DNA of 16,762 nucleotides, taken from the NCBI GenBank assembly GCA_964507185.1, contig CAZDOY010000049.1, positions 1 through 16,762 on the forward strand, read 5' to 3'. Under the pieces are notes generated by a model, which was not told the DNA's origin, did no database searches, and saw only the letters and a program-made list of their open reading frames with translations. Each line of letters starts with the position of its first letter. Within the stretch, counting starts at the first letter, position 1. The translations under genes and the position numbers were made by a program. The DNA comes from CAVRTJ01 sp964507185. GTDB taxonomy: Bacteria > Acidobacteriota > UBA4820 > DSQY01. Positions 7,793 to 15,932 of the stretch are shown in pieces.

Positions 7793-8095
7793 GAAGGCGG
7801 GCGCGCTACTGCCTGATCCCCCAGGTCCGCCCCGGGGACGGATTGCAGCCGGCTCCCGCGAAGCCCGCCGGTGAAGCAGGGGAAAAAGGACGAACGGGGC
7901 ACGGGCGGTGAAGACGGGCTCGAAGGCAAGCAGGTGCCCGCCCTTCAGGCCGACACTCAACCTGAAGGCCTGCCCCCCGGGCCCTCTTGATCACCGTGCC
8001 GAAAGGCGAAAAAGATGCGGGGCTTTAGACCCGCCGGAACGGGCGGCCATGGAGCCGTCACAAACGTCGCTCTTCAAGGAAAGGAGAAAGCCGTT
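7793..8095. other. Intergenic region between xfp and the TPR-like gene
   Basis: These 303 bases hold no convincing gene. The notable structure is the hairpin at 7930-7973. The ribosome site of the next gene (AAGGAG, 8081-8086) closes the region. Confidence 0.5.
7930..7973 (+). terminator. Extended hairpin downstream of xfp
   Basis: An 8-bp stem CCTTCAGG (7942-7949) with CCTGAAGG (7961-7968) encloses an 11-base loop. It is extended by GCAGG (7930-7934) with CCTGC (7969-7973), leaving a bulge of seven bases on one side. There is no T-run after it (C/G-rich CCCCCGGGCCC follows), so it may be a weak terminator, an RNA-stability element, or an element acting on the gene that begins at 8096. Confidence 0.35.
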
Positions 8096-8617
8096 ATGAA
8101 GATGAGAGTCGTCGGGGCAGGGATCATCGTGGTGTTCGCTCTGGGGTTGGGTACGGGGATTCTTCTCGCCAAAGGCAAGGCCTCGCCCGAACTGTATCGA
8201 GGCAAGGACGAGAAGGCCGCGGGCCACGCACTCCTCCAGCTCGCCGAGATCCAGGCCGGCCACGGCAGCTGGGAGCGCATCGGCGTCGGGCGCGTCTACT
8301 ATCTTTCCGGGGACAAGGCCCGGGGGCAGGCCATCTTCGACGCGGTGGCCAAGAAGGCCGATCGCGACGACTGGGAGCGCATTGCGAAGGTCTACGTCGA
8401 AGCCGGCGAATGGGACAAGGCAGAACCGATCCTCCGCCGCATCGACACGAACACAAAAGACGCCTCGGGCCTCGCCCTCGCCGGGGCGCTCTACAACCTG
8501 CACGGGGACAGGGCAATGGCCGAAAAGTGTTTCGATCTGTCCTTCAAGCGCGAACGCGACGACGTCTGGAACACGCTCAACGCGGCCGGGTCTTACCTGG
8601 GCGTTCGGCCCAACTGA
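8096..8617 (+). CDS. Small exported/anchored TPR-like protein
   Basis: A 173-residue protein with an uncleaved or cleavable N-terminal hydrophobic segment (about residues 4-25, GAGIIVVFALGLGTGILLA) followed by helical repeats. The pattern GDKARGQAIFDAVAKKADRDDWERIAKVYVEAGEWD, summarised as paired helices with W/Y-x-x-x-G-D-x-x-x-A spacing, recurs around residues 43-70, 71-108 and 118-150, as in TPR or Sel1-like scaffolds. The start follows AAGGAG (8081-8086) by nine bases. It is likely periplasmic or inner-membrane anchored, with a protein-protein interaction role inferred from the repeats. No specific family is recognised. It follows xfp by 303 bases and converges with the esterase gene, so co-function with either is unproven. 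Confidence 0.8.
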   Translation: MKMRVVGAGIIVVFALGLGTGILLAKGKASPELYRGKDEKAAGHALLQLAEIQAGHGSWERIGVGRVYYLSGDKARGQAIFDAVAKKADRDDWERIAKVYVEAGEWDKAEPILRRIDTNTKDASGLALAGALYNLHGDRAMAEKCFDLSFKRERDDVWNTLNAAGSYLGVRPN

Positions 8618-8650
8618 CGCGCGCCCGCGATCCTCGGGCCCGGGCTTGCA

Positions 8651-8688
8651 CCGGCAGGTTCTTCCAGCGGCGTAATGCGTGCTGCCGG
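8651..8688. terminator. Possible bidirectional hairpin between convergent genes
   Basis: CCGGCAG (8651-8657) pairs with CTGCCGG (8682-8688) across a 24-base loop, between the stop codons of two convergent genes (8617 and 8736). There is no T-run on either side, so this is weak. Confidence 0.25.
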
Positions 8689-8735
8689 GACGCGCCTTTA
8701 CCCAAACATGCAGGCCCGTCCAGGGCTTCCGCTCG

Positions 8736-9581
8736 CTATGGAAGACCGAGCGTGCGGAAGAAGGTTTCGACGGCTTCCGTATACTGCCCCGGGAGTCCCA
8801 GCTCGCGGTTTATCCGGCCGTGGCTCAGGGACTCGGGCAGAACGGTGACGCGTCCGCCCAGCCCCCTTGCCTTCGCCGCGAAGGCTCGGGCCTGCCGGCA
8901 CGAATCGCGGCGCATATCGGAGCACACGACCAGCATCGGGCGGGGCGCCGACGCAAGACGGTTCATAGGCGAAGCCTCGCGCCAATAGCCGGGATCGTGC
9001 CCGAATGCCCTGTCATAGAGTGGCAGGTGATGGGCCTTCATGGTGGCTTCCACGTCGAGGCACGCGGTATCCAGCAGGACGGTGGCAAGCCACGAACGAC
9101 ACCCTCTGCGCGTGGCGATGGACGGGGCCGAGGCAAGCAGGGCAACGAGGTGGGCGCCCGCCGAATGACCCATCAGGACGAACTTCGAGGGATCACCGCC
9201 CCACGACTGCGCCCGGGCCTGGGCCAGCGCGAGCGCCCGTGCGACGTCGTCCGCCTGTTCGAGGGGGCGGGCCTTCGGAAGCATGCGGTAGTTCACCGAA
9301 ATGAAAATGAAGCCCTCCGGAAGCCATCGCGCAACCTTGTTCGCGACCACCCCCGCGTTGCTCTTGTCCCCGAATCTCCACGCGCCGCCGTGGACCATGA
9401 CAATCACGGGGGCGTTCTTTGCACCATGCGGCACGTAGACGTCCATCCGTTGCGCCGCGTCGGGGCCGTAGGCGACGTCGCGCATAACGCCCGTCCCGCG
9501 CGGAAGCCTCGCGCACGGCGCGACGCACGCCATGAAGAATACAGCCGCCGAAGCCAGGCCGATCCAGACCGTCCGGTTCAT
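8736..9581 (-). CDS. Exported alpha/beta-hydrolase esterase (lipoprotein-like)
   Basis: A 281-residue carboxylesterase-type hydrolase of the BD-FAE/HSL-like group, which hydrolyses small carboxylic esters. The start at 9581 is chosen because AAAGGAGG lies ten bases upstream; an in-frame ATG nine codons earlier would include that site. A hydrophobic N-terminus ends in FMAC (Cys19), a possible lipobox. Family features: HGGAW oxyanion motif (64-68), SVNYRM (95-100), nucleophile elbow GHSAG (138-142, Ser140), probable acid Asp222 or Asp226 in VVCSDMRRDS, and His254 in LSHGRI. The length is typical. The substrate is unknown; deacetylation of a polymer or an ester side chain is possible. It lies 254 bases after the DUF1287 gene on the same strand and probably has its own promoter. 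Confidence 0.88.
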   Translation of the reverse strand: MNRTVWIGLASAAVFFMACVAPCARLPRGTGVMRDVAYGPDAAQRMDVYVPHGAKNAPVIVMVHGGAWRFGDKSNAGVVANKVARWLPEGFIFISVNYRMLPKARPLEQADDVARALALAQARAQSWGGDPSKFVLMGHSAGAHLVALLASAPSIATRRGCRSWLATVLLDTACLDVEATMKAHHLPLYDRAFGHDPGYWREASPMNRLASAPRPMLVVCSDMRRDSCRQARAFAAKARGLGGRVTVLPESLSHGRINRELGLPGQYTEAVETFFRTLGLP

Positions 9582-9728
9582 TTCCGTCGCGCCTCCTTTC
9601 CACATCACAGCGCCCGAGGATATTGTTGACCGGCGCCCGCCGTGAATGGTTTACGCCCCAACGGGTTCCCGTGGCACCGGCACCTCCTCGAGGATTCTGA
9701 CGCGACCGACATGAAGGCGCACACCCGC

Positions 9729-9744
9729 GGCCGCCGAGGCGGCC
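9729..9744 (-). terminator. GC palindrome after the DUF1287 gene
   Basis: GGCCGCC (9729-9735) and GGCGGCC (9738-9744) form a near-perfect palindrome about 90 bases beyond the DUF1287 stop codon. It has no T-run, so terminator function is a guess. Nothing else is recognised in the 9582-9835 spacer apart from the esterase ribosome site. Confidence 0.25.
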
Positions 9745-9835
9745 GGAATCAGTAACAAAGCCAGTGGCGGCGGAGAGCGGAGCTTCGAACTTCAGGTTAG
9801 GGGTACCCGGTGCGCCTCTCCTGCTCACTGTTCAT

Positions 9836-10444
9836 CTACCGGGGGTAGCGGTAGTGCCCCGTTATCGTGTAGCGGAAGAGCATGTCCTCCATGCGCGGAC
9901 CCATGCCGATATTGTGGATGACGTAGGGGCGGGCGGTGCCCGCGACTCTCTCTGAGCCCACGATTCCGATGTGCGGCAGGTTGCCCGGCAACCGCCACGT
10001 CACCAGGTCGCCCGCCCGGTAGTCCTCCCCGTTCCGCGTGACCGGAAGAACGTCCCCGTTCCTCTCGAAAAACCTCGCCAGGTTGAGGACCCTCCGGTGG
10101 TCGATGTTGGAATCCGGCGCTCTCAGGCCCCACGCCTGCGGATACTCGGAAAAGTGGGTCACCATGTCCTCGTGGACACGCTTCTGCAGGTCTATGCCTA
10201 CAGCGCGGTAGGCCCTGACGACGAGGTCCGTGCACACACCGACATTTTCTGGAACGTCCCCCATCGGAAAGCCGATCGTCCTGTAGGAGCCGTCGTACAC
10301 CACCGCGTGGTGCGTTCTCTCCAATGCCGCCGCCGCGAGCCTGTCCGCAACATCTGAACTCCGAGATCCGTCCGCTCTTGCCATAACGCCGAGGCACAAG
10401 ACGACGGCACCGACACCCGCACAGGTTTTCAAGGCCTTTTTCAC
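9836..10444 (-). CDS. DUF1287 family exported protein
   Basis: A 202-residue protein of the DUF1287 family, with the family's conserved blocks intact: GDVPENVGVCTDLVVRAYR (62-80), GIDLQKRVHEDM (83-94), YPQAWGLRAPDSNIDHRRV (101-119), GDLVTW (145-150), PHIGIV (157-162), VIHNIGMGPRMED (175-187) and GHYRYPR at the C-terminus. The GTG start has GGGAGGAGG (10449-10457 on the opposite strand) just upstream and opens a signal peptide (MKKALKTCAGVGAVVLCLGV, cleavage after about residue 24); reading further upstream gives only Arg/Pro-rich shadow sequence. The invariant Cys71 with His158 and His177 resembles the layout of NlpC/P60-like cysteine hydrolases, so a periplasmic peptidoglycan- or amide-hydrolase role is an inference; the biochemical function is not known to me. 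It is 262 bases downstream of the propeller gene. Confidence 0.9.
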   Translation of the reverse strand: MKKALKTCAGVGAVVLCLGVMARADGSRSSDVADRLAAAALERTHHAVVYDGSYRTIGFPMGDVPENVGVCTDLVVRAYRAVGIDLQKRVHEDMVTHFSEYPQAWGLRAPDSNIDHRRVLNLARFFERNGDVLPVTRNGEDYRAGDLVTWRLPGNLPHIGIVGSERVAGTARPYVIHNIGMGPRMEDMLFRYTITGHYRYPR

Positions 10445-10706
10445 GTCGCCTCCTCCCGGCAGACTGCTGAAAAGCCCTCTTGCCGCCGGCCGCCACGCCG
10501 CGTTGCGTGGTGCGGATATCGGGACGCCATCAACCGGGCGATTCTCGCCGTACGAAGAGCCTGAAGGTCCCCGTCCAGTTACAGCGTGCAGGCCGTCGCG
10601 CCCCCAACGCATGGCGCCTCGTACTACAGGCGAGGAACGCAATAGAGCGACGCAGGAGGCATGACGTGCTGCACCGCAAGGCGTGACCTTCTTCCATGCG
10701 CTCCGT

Positions 10707-11822
10707 TCACCGGCGGGCGCCGACGAAGGACACCTTCCAGAAGGCCACGTCGTCCACGGGGAGGTCCTGTACCTTCCAGTGCTTTCCGCCATCGGTCGTC
10801 TTCACGATGATCCCGCGGGGAACCGTCGTGGGGACTCCGAAGGCCCTCCATCCCACCGCCACCACGTGACGGTCGTCCGTACAGCTCACACCTTCGAATA
10901 TGTCCTTGTGGTTGCTCGGATCGTATTGACGGATCTTCAGATCGCCGTTCCTCTTCAGCCGCACGTGGTAGATGATGCCGCTCGAGTCCCCGCCTATATT
11001 TTTTACCGTCCAGATGGTGCGGCGGGATGGCGAGGCCATGTCGTCGAAGTCGTTGCTGCCATGGGAAATGTAGCCGATGTCGCTCCAGGTTTCCCCTCCG
11101 TCCCTCGTCCGGAATAACTCCCCGGAACTCCAGGGCATGCACCAGGCGATTCGTCGTGAGTGTGACGCTACCATGTGCATTCCAGGGATCGACTGGGTTG
11201 GTTCGTCGTAGTTGACGAACTCCCGTCTCCAGGTCGCTCCGTTGTCGGTGCTGTGGATCATCCCCCATCGTCCGCCCTGCTCATCCACGATCCTGATGTC
11301 CGCGTTCCGGCGCCCCCGCACGTCCATCCTGTTGACCTGGCCGATCGGCGCCTCGGGATGCGGAACGACGTCCCAGGTCCGCCCCCCGTCCACGGTGTGC
11401 AGAACCGTCCCGCCGATGGACACCGCCCAGGCGATGTGCCGGCTGAGCCCCTTGATCTGCTTCATGGGACCTACGCCGCCCGGAATGTCCTGCTCAACCC
11501 AGGTTGTTCCGCCGTCGTCGGTGTGGAGGATCTTGCCGTCGGAACCGTTCCCGAGGGCCGCCCAGGCCGTCTTCCTGTCCACGGCGCTGATGTCGTTGCC
11601 GCCGTAACCCGTCCACCTGGTGTTGTCACCCTGTACGGTCCACGTCCTGCCGCCGTTTTTCGTATGCACGATGACCGCCGTACTGCTCGAGTCCTTGCCG
11701 ATCACCCAGCCGACCCTCATCCTGGCCCCTGCCGCGCCCCCTCCCGACGCAGCCGCTGTGAGCATCAGCCAGGCCACCAGGGCCGCCGCCAGTCCTGCCG
11801 CCACAATCTTCCCGTTGCGCAT
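10707..11822 (-). CDS. Exported Asp-box (BNR/YCF48-like) beta-propeller
   Basis: A 371-residue exported protein with a Sec-type hydrophobic N-terminus (about residues 5-25, then SGGGAAGA). Six Asp-box turns are visible: KNGGRTW (55-61), DDGGTTW (102-108), VDGGRTW (144-150), TDNGATW (192-198), RDGGETW (240-246) and TDGGKHW (343-349). They are spaced about 42-48 residues apart with one expected position missing near 290. Strand motifs such as GWV, AWA, AWAV, IWTV and AVGW recur between them. This predicts a seven-bladed propeller like YCF48/HCF136 or sialidase-fold proteins. The catalytic residues of sialidases are not apparent, so a binding or assembly role is more likely than glycosidase activity. 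The ATG is preceded by a G-rich ribosome site (AGGGGGG). No photosynthesis genes are near. Confidence 0.88.
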   Translation of the reverse strand: MRNGKIVAAGLAAALVAWLMLTAAASGGGAAGARMRVGWVIGKDSSSTAVIVHTKNGGRTWTVQGDNTRWTGYGGNDISAVDRKTAWAALGNGSDGKILHTDDGGTTWVEQDIPGGVGPMKQIKGLSRHIAWAVSIGGTVLHTVDGGRTWDVVPHPEAPIGQVNRMDVRGRRNADIRIVDEQGGRWGMIHSTDNGATWRREFVNYDEPTQSIPGMHMVASHSRRIAWCMPWSSGELFRTRDGGETWSDIGYISHGSNDFDDMASPSRRTIWTVKNIGGDSSGIIYHVRLKRNGDLKIRQYDPSNHKDIFEGVSCTDDRHVVAVGWRAFGVPTTVPRGIIVKTTDGGKHWKVQDLPVDDVAFWKVSFVGARR

Positions 11823-12023
11823 GTCGCCCCCCTGTTAGGAATCGGCCTCCGATGAGGCACCCGTCACTTCTGCTCGCCTCCGTCCCTCCTCTTGAATACC
11901 CTGCCATTGTACCCCATGGGCCCGTGCGGATCACAGAATCGCGGCGCACTCGTGGGGCATTCCACCTGGCGGGCGGCCGGGAAGGCGGAAAGGCTTGATG
12001 GAGAAAGCGCCGCCGTGGTAACC

Positions 12024-12863
12024 ATGTTGAATATGGGCACCGAGATCTGCTGGGGAGGTTCGGGGAAACCAGTACTCATCTTTCCGGGTTGGAACACGGA
12101 GGCCGCGACGGTCCTGTCGTGGATGCCGGAATCCTTTCTCTCGCGCTTCCGATGCGGGGTCGTGGAATGGCCGGGCCTGGGCGTCGCCTCGCACGCCCCC
12201 CTTCCCACCGACCTCGAGGGCTTTCTCGAGGGCGTGCTCGCGAGCCTCCCGGACCGCCGCGTCCCAGTGGTGGGCTTCTGCCTCGGGGGCGTGGCAGCCT
12301 GGGCTCTCGCCCGCCTGCACCCCGCCGGCGTACGGCTCTCCGTGCTCGTGGACAGCCCCCTCCACTTCCCCGCGGTTCTCTCGCCCCTGCTCGTTCCCGC
12401 CTTCGGGCACACCGTTCTCCGCCTGGGCCAAAACACGCGGCTGGGACGGCACCTCGTGAGACGGGCCATCCTCCAGGATGGCTTCACCTACCCCAGACCT
12501 TTTCTGGATAAGCTCTTCGCCTTCGACCGCTCCGCCGCCATCCACTACCTGCACCTGTTCCGGGACTACGCCGGCGGCCTGCGGGGCCCCCATCCCTCCG
12601 GCGTTCCCTGCTGGCGCCTTTCGGGCAAGAACCCCCTCCTCGTCATGGCCCCCGCTCTGGGGCCGCGCCACCGCATCAGGGCCAACCTGCTCACCCTCGA
12701 TGGCGGCGGGCACTTTCCCGCCGTCGAAGCGCCGGGGCCTTTCTTCGACTGCCTGACGGAGATTCTCGAAAACCGGCCCGCCGCGGCGCAGCGGCCGGCG
12801 AGGGAAGCGAGGGCTATGGCTCGGCCCTCTCCCGTTCCCACTGAGCGCTGTGCGTGCGAATGA
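12024..12863 (+). CDS. Alpha/beta hydrolase with Cys nucleophile position
   Basis: A 279-residue cytoplasmic alpha/beta-hydrolase (no signal peptide). The start is uncertain: ATG at 12024 is used because the fold begins right after it, but GTG at 12015 has a better-spaced GGAG (12000-12003). Core features: an early strand PVLIFPGWNTEA (16-27), EWPGLG (48-53), nucleophile elbow GFCLGG (84-89) with Cys86 where Ser is usual, Asp110 in VLVDSP as candidate acid, and a C-terminal LLTLDGGGHFP with His230. Cys in this elbow is known for dienelactone hydrolases and PHA synthases, but overall similarity to either is weak, so the substrate is unknown. The last 29 residues are Ala/Arg-rich and look like a non-conserved tail. 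Its 3' end overlaps the convergent START-domain gene by 50 bases. It is divergent from the propeller gene. Confidence 0.78.
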   Translation: MLNMGTEICWGGSGKPVLIFPGWNTEAATVLSWMPESFLSRFRCGVVEWPGLGVASHAPLPTDLEGFLEGVLASLPDRRVPVVGFCLGGVAAWALARLHPAGVRLSVLVDSPLHFPAVLSPLLVPAFGHTVLRLGQNTRLGRHLVRRAILQDGFTYPRPFLDKLFAFDRSAAIHYLHLFRDYAGGLRGPHPSGVPCWRLSGKNPLLVMAPALGPRHRIRANLLTLDGGGHFPAVEAPGPFFDCLTEILENRPAAAQRPAREARAMARPSPVPTERCACE

Positions 12864-13521
12864 ACGCGTCGTACTGGCCCCGCGTCCGCAGGACCTGGGC
12901 CTTGAATGCGCGCAGGGTATCCGCGGGGGCTTCGCGGATGAAGTGGCGCACGAGCCAGTTCGGGAGCCAGCCGCCGGGATCGAGCCGGATCGTGTAGGTC
13001 ACGCGAACCGCACCGGAGGCCTCCTTCACCAGCGTGAACTCCCCTTCGCACCGGGGCACGCGGATGCACCCGGTCCCATCCGGCGCGGTTGCCGAACTCG
13101 CGGTGCGGAAACGGACGTGGACCTCCCCATCCTTCGGCCGCTTCTCCACCGTGCTCTCGATCACCGCATCCCGGTCCCTCACGGGCCAGGGAAGGTCATA
13201 CCGGCTGTAGATGACGCTGTGTGAGAGAGGATCGCCCTCCAGGACCCGGCTCTCGGAGAGGTAGCTGACCCACTCCGTCTCGCGGGGCACGTCCACGAGG
13301 ACCGCCGCCACCTCCGCCAGGCTCAGATCGACACTCCCCTCGGCGCGGTAGGCCGGGAGTTCGCCCCGCATCTCGTAGGCCTTGAAGCCGTCCCGCTCGT
13401 ACATGAGGGTCCAGCCGGCCGCCCCGAACTCCCTCGCCGCGGGCCATACTGCGACTGCAACCGCCAGCGCGACCGCCGCCCACGTCCTGCGGCTCCACCA
13501 GGTGGGACCGGATCCAGCCAT
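12814..13521 (-). CDS. START/SRPBCC-domain lipid-binding protein
   Basis: A 235-residue protein with an N-terminal hydrophobic helix (about residues 14-28, signal or anchor) followed by a START-like domain (about 37-228). Supporting motifs: WTLMYERDGFKAYEM (37-51), a helix with EVAAVLVDVPRETEWV (70-85), YDLPWPVRDRD (108-118), a beta-strand stretch VRVTYTIRLDPGGWLPNWL (172-190) and a C-terminal helix. START domains bind lipids or other hydrophobic ligands in a deep cavity; which ligand is unknown. The start has GGAGG close upstream. The 3' end overlaps by 50 bases, on the opposite strand, the hydrolase gene ending at 12863. It is the third minus-strand gene of the 12814-16559 group, separated from the AsmA-like gene by 315 bases, so probably independently expressed. 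Confidence 0.87.
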   Translation of the reverse strand: MAGSGPTWWSRRTWAAVALAVAVAVWPAAREFGAAGWTLMYERDGFKAYEMRGELPAYRAEGSVDLSLAEVAAVLVDVPRETEWVSYLSESRVLEGDPLSHSVIYSRYDLPWPVRDRDAVIESTVEKRPKDGEVHVRFRTASSATAPDGTGCIRVPRCEGEFTLVKEASGAVRVTYTIRLDPGGWLPNWLVRHFIREAPADTLRAFKAQVLRTRGQYDAFIRTHSAQWERERAEP

Positions 13522-13836
13522 ACCCCCTCCGCCCCGTTCTGCGCCCTGTGAACTGTGAATGGGTGCGCCCGAGTCCTGACTCTAGCACAGCCCTCGCGCG
13601 CCCTTCAAACCGGCGCCCAACGCCGCGTGCATCTGTCCAGGCCCGCTATCGTCGTCATGGTTTTTCCTGTCGGCCGCCAGAAGGCGGGTCAGACCTTCAA
13701 GAGGGTCAGGACCATCGAGGGTCCATCTCACGGCGGCTGAGTCCCTCATCGCCCAAGCGCCGGCCCTTAATTCGCGCTCCACCACAGCGCACATCCGTTA
13801 TGCAACCATGCAAGTCTGCCTCCAGTCCCTCTACTG
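13522..13836. other. Intergenic region upstream of the START gene
   Basis: These 315 bases hold no credible gene. There is a short hairpin GGACC/GGTCC (13709-13723) that could lie downstream of the AsmA-like gene. Reading the minus strand, a weak TTGAAG/TAGAGT pair with an 18-base spacer lies about 60-90 bases before the START gene; it is only suggestive. Confidence 0.45.
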
Positions 13837-15726
13837 TTAATCCTGCCCGCTCCACCGAATGCCATCGCAGGAAAGGCTGAAAGCAGGGTCTGGTCCTTTG
13901 TTCTCGTCATACCACTTCCGGGCACCGATGAGCTTCCATGTTTTCCTGCCGTTCTCGATACTGACGGTAGCGCTGAGATGGTGGAGCCTGGCAAAGAGGG
14001 CTCCGTTCATCCGCCCGTTCTTCAGGCTCATGCGGGCCAGCATATCAAGGCCTTTTCCCGTGACTTTCACGTCGTCCAGGGAGGCGTCCGGTCGGCGGAG
14101 GGTCAATCCGGCGCTCCCCGTCACGTCCTTGACGCCCAGGAACCTCTTGAACCACCTTACAGCCCTGTGCTCCGGAACGAAGATTGCAACTATCGGACGC
14201 GTGTCGCTCATCGATATGTCCATCTTTGCCGCCAGCTCCGGCGGGATGTTGGTGCACAGGCACCCCTTTGAAACAAGCGCTTCCCCGCTCCAGGGTCTGC
14301 CCTTGATGCGCTGGTTACGGCCGTAGAGGATCGCGTTCTTGAACCCGGCCCGAGTCCCCGAGATATCAAAGAGTTTCCTTTGGAGGTCTCCCCCCTTGAC
14401 TTGGATCGCAGCGTAGAAGGGGCCCCGGAGGGCCTCCCTCCCCACCCCCATTCCGATGTGATCTCCCTCAAGGTAAAGCACCCCGGCCGCTTCCTGCCCC
14501 TTGAGATCCAGGTGCGCATTCACCAGCGCGGCGGAGCCTGGAAGAATCGAGACTGGAAGCTTTGGCGGCAGAAGGGGCTCGAAGACTGAGATGTCCTTCA
14601 GCTTGGAGGCGGGAAGGTCAACCGTTGCGGTCAGGTCCGTTCCGTCAGACGCGAGATCCAGGCTCGGACCCGCCACTATCGCGGTGATGCCGGGCCCCTC
14701 CAGTGGAATCGGAGCCAACCCCTCATGTGTGATCGTGATCCCGGACAAGCTGGACTTTAGTGAAAAGCGAGTACCCTTCCGGCCTGTGCCTCCCGACAGA
14801 GAGCCATGGCCGTTGGCTGTGAATCCGCCCGAGGAAACCGAGAGACTCCGCCCGTCCCAGGACAGCTTTGAATTCGGCCCGAGAATCCCGTGGTTGAACG
14901 AGAAGTCGAGAGAAAGCGTGCCGACACCCTTGAATGAGAGCGCGGAGCTCTTTCCGAGCGCCTCGTTCAGGAAGCCCAGGCTGCCCGTTTCCCCTCTGAG
15001 GCGATAGCGGCCCGAAACATACCGGAAGAAGGGTCGCCCCCTGTGCTCGCGGGGCACCACACCGGCGATGCTGCACTGCAGGTCCGCCTCGATGCCCGAG
15101 GCTATGACGCCCCTTCCGAGGGTTGTCGTCGCCTCCTTCATGATCAGGCGCGCCTGCTTGACTCTCAGCGCCCCCCTGATGTGGTAGTCCACATCGCCCA
15201 TGGCGGAGCCTCGGCCCTTGGTCCTGTAAGGGCCGATCCAGAGCTCGCGTACATGGTCGACCTTCGCACCACCAAAGTGCAGGCGCCACACAGAATGGGA
15301 GTGCCTGGGCACCGGGGGTGGCGCTTCACTGGGGACGGGAGGCTCGAACCGGTCGATTGGGCGGATTCCACCGGCCTTCCTCCGGCGCTTTATCCAGAGG
15401 GTAAGTCCTTCTGCGCGGATCCGGTAGAAGTGAACCCGGCAAGCCGCCAGGAAGGTGAGGTGCATCCAGAGCGTGCACCGGTCGATCTTCGCGTATGTCT
15501 GTGTGTTCTGGCTCTGCCCGTGGATCCGGACGTCTTCCAGGTGAAAGACTCCGGGCCACAGCGTGTGCCCGGTGGTCCACTCGATGCGGAAGCGCTCCGG
15601 TTTGCGGCTAAGGAGGCGAGCCAGTTCCCCGTTCCTGAGGACCCAGTTGCCGATTAAAAAGTAGAAGCACTCGAAACCGCACAAAAGCACGAGGCCCAAA
15701 AGGGCGAACTTCCAGTATTTCCTCAT
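13837..15726 (-). CDS. AsmA-like membrane-anchored protein
   Basis: A 629-residue protein with one N-terminal transmembrane segment (about residues 7-29, FALLGLVLLCGFECFYFLIG) and a large periplasmic part. The first 110 residues have the AsmA-type pattern: FRIEWTTGHTLWPGVFHLEDVRIHG, here described as a beta-rich stretch around residues 46-70, followed by alternating strands. A Pro-rich linker lies near 125-142. Most of the remaining sequence is amphipathic beta-strands rich in G, S and D, as expected for a long lipid-groove beta-sheet of AsmA/TamB-like proteins. Those proteins act in lipid transport or outer-membrane homeostasis; that role here is an inference from fold pattern only, and no C-terminal TamB DUF490 motif is claimed. 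No clear Shine-Dalgarno precedes the ATG, although MRKYWKF is a plausible start. It lies between two minus-strand envelope genes. Confidence 0.78.
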   Translation of the reverse strand: MRKYWKFALLGLVLLCGFECFYFLIGNWVLRNGELARLLSRKPERFRIEWTTGHTLWPGVFHLEDVRIHGQSQNTQTYAKIDRCTLWMHLTFLAACRVHFYRIRAEGLTLWIKRRRKAGGIRPIDRFEPPVPSEAPPPVPRHSHSVWRLHFGGAKVDHVRELWIGPYRTKGRGSAMGDVDYHIRGALRVKQARLIMKEATTTLGRGVIASGIEADLQCSIAGVVPREHRGRPFFRYVSGRYRLRGETGSLGFLNEALGKSSALSFKGVGTLSLDFSFNHGILGPNSKLSWDGRSLSVSSGGFTANGHGSLSGGTGRKGTRFSLKSSLSGITITHEGLAPIPLEGPGITAIVAGPSLDLASDGTDLTATVDLPASKLKDISVFEPLLPPKLPVSILPGSAALVNAHLDLKGQEAAGVLYLEGDHIGMGVGREALRGPFYAAIQVKGGDLQRKLFDISGTRAGFKNAILYGRNQRIKGRPWSGEALVSKGCLCTNIPPELAAKMDISMSDTRPIVAIFVPEHRAVRWFKRFLGVKDVTGSAGLTLRRPDASLDDVKVTGKGLDMLARMSLKNGRMNGALFARLHHLSATVSIENGRKTWKLIGARKWYDENKGPDPAFSLSCDGIRWSGQD

Positions 15727-15932
15727 GTAACACGTGCGGTCACGCCTGTTTTCTTAGCCTTTTGTCCCATGGACTTGCCGGCTGTCACCTGTTCCCCCTC
15801 TTTGCCTGCTCCAGCCTCCTGTCAATCCAAGCCGCTTTACCCGGATCTTATCACGAGGAAGGCTAAAATAATGCAGGACTTGCCCCCTGTTTCACTGAAG
15901 ATGTCGTCCTGTTTCGGTCGCGTGCCGGAGGG

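Noticed and set aside
5084..7960. Minus-strand open frame of over 950 codons opposite xfp
   Set aside because: Shadow of a strongly conserved phosphoketolase; composition is biased to Val/Gly/Arg/Asp/Glu with no domain, and no ribosome site fits.
11892..12023. TTG-initiated N-terminal extension of the Cys-type hydrolase
   Set aside because: Sequence before 12015 is not hydrolase-like and has no spaced ribosome site; the fold starts just after 12024.
11931..12713. Minus-strand open frame opposite the Cys-type hydrolase
   Set aside because: Low-complexity Gly/Glu/Ala translation with no motif, whereas the plus strand has hydrolase motifs.
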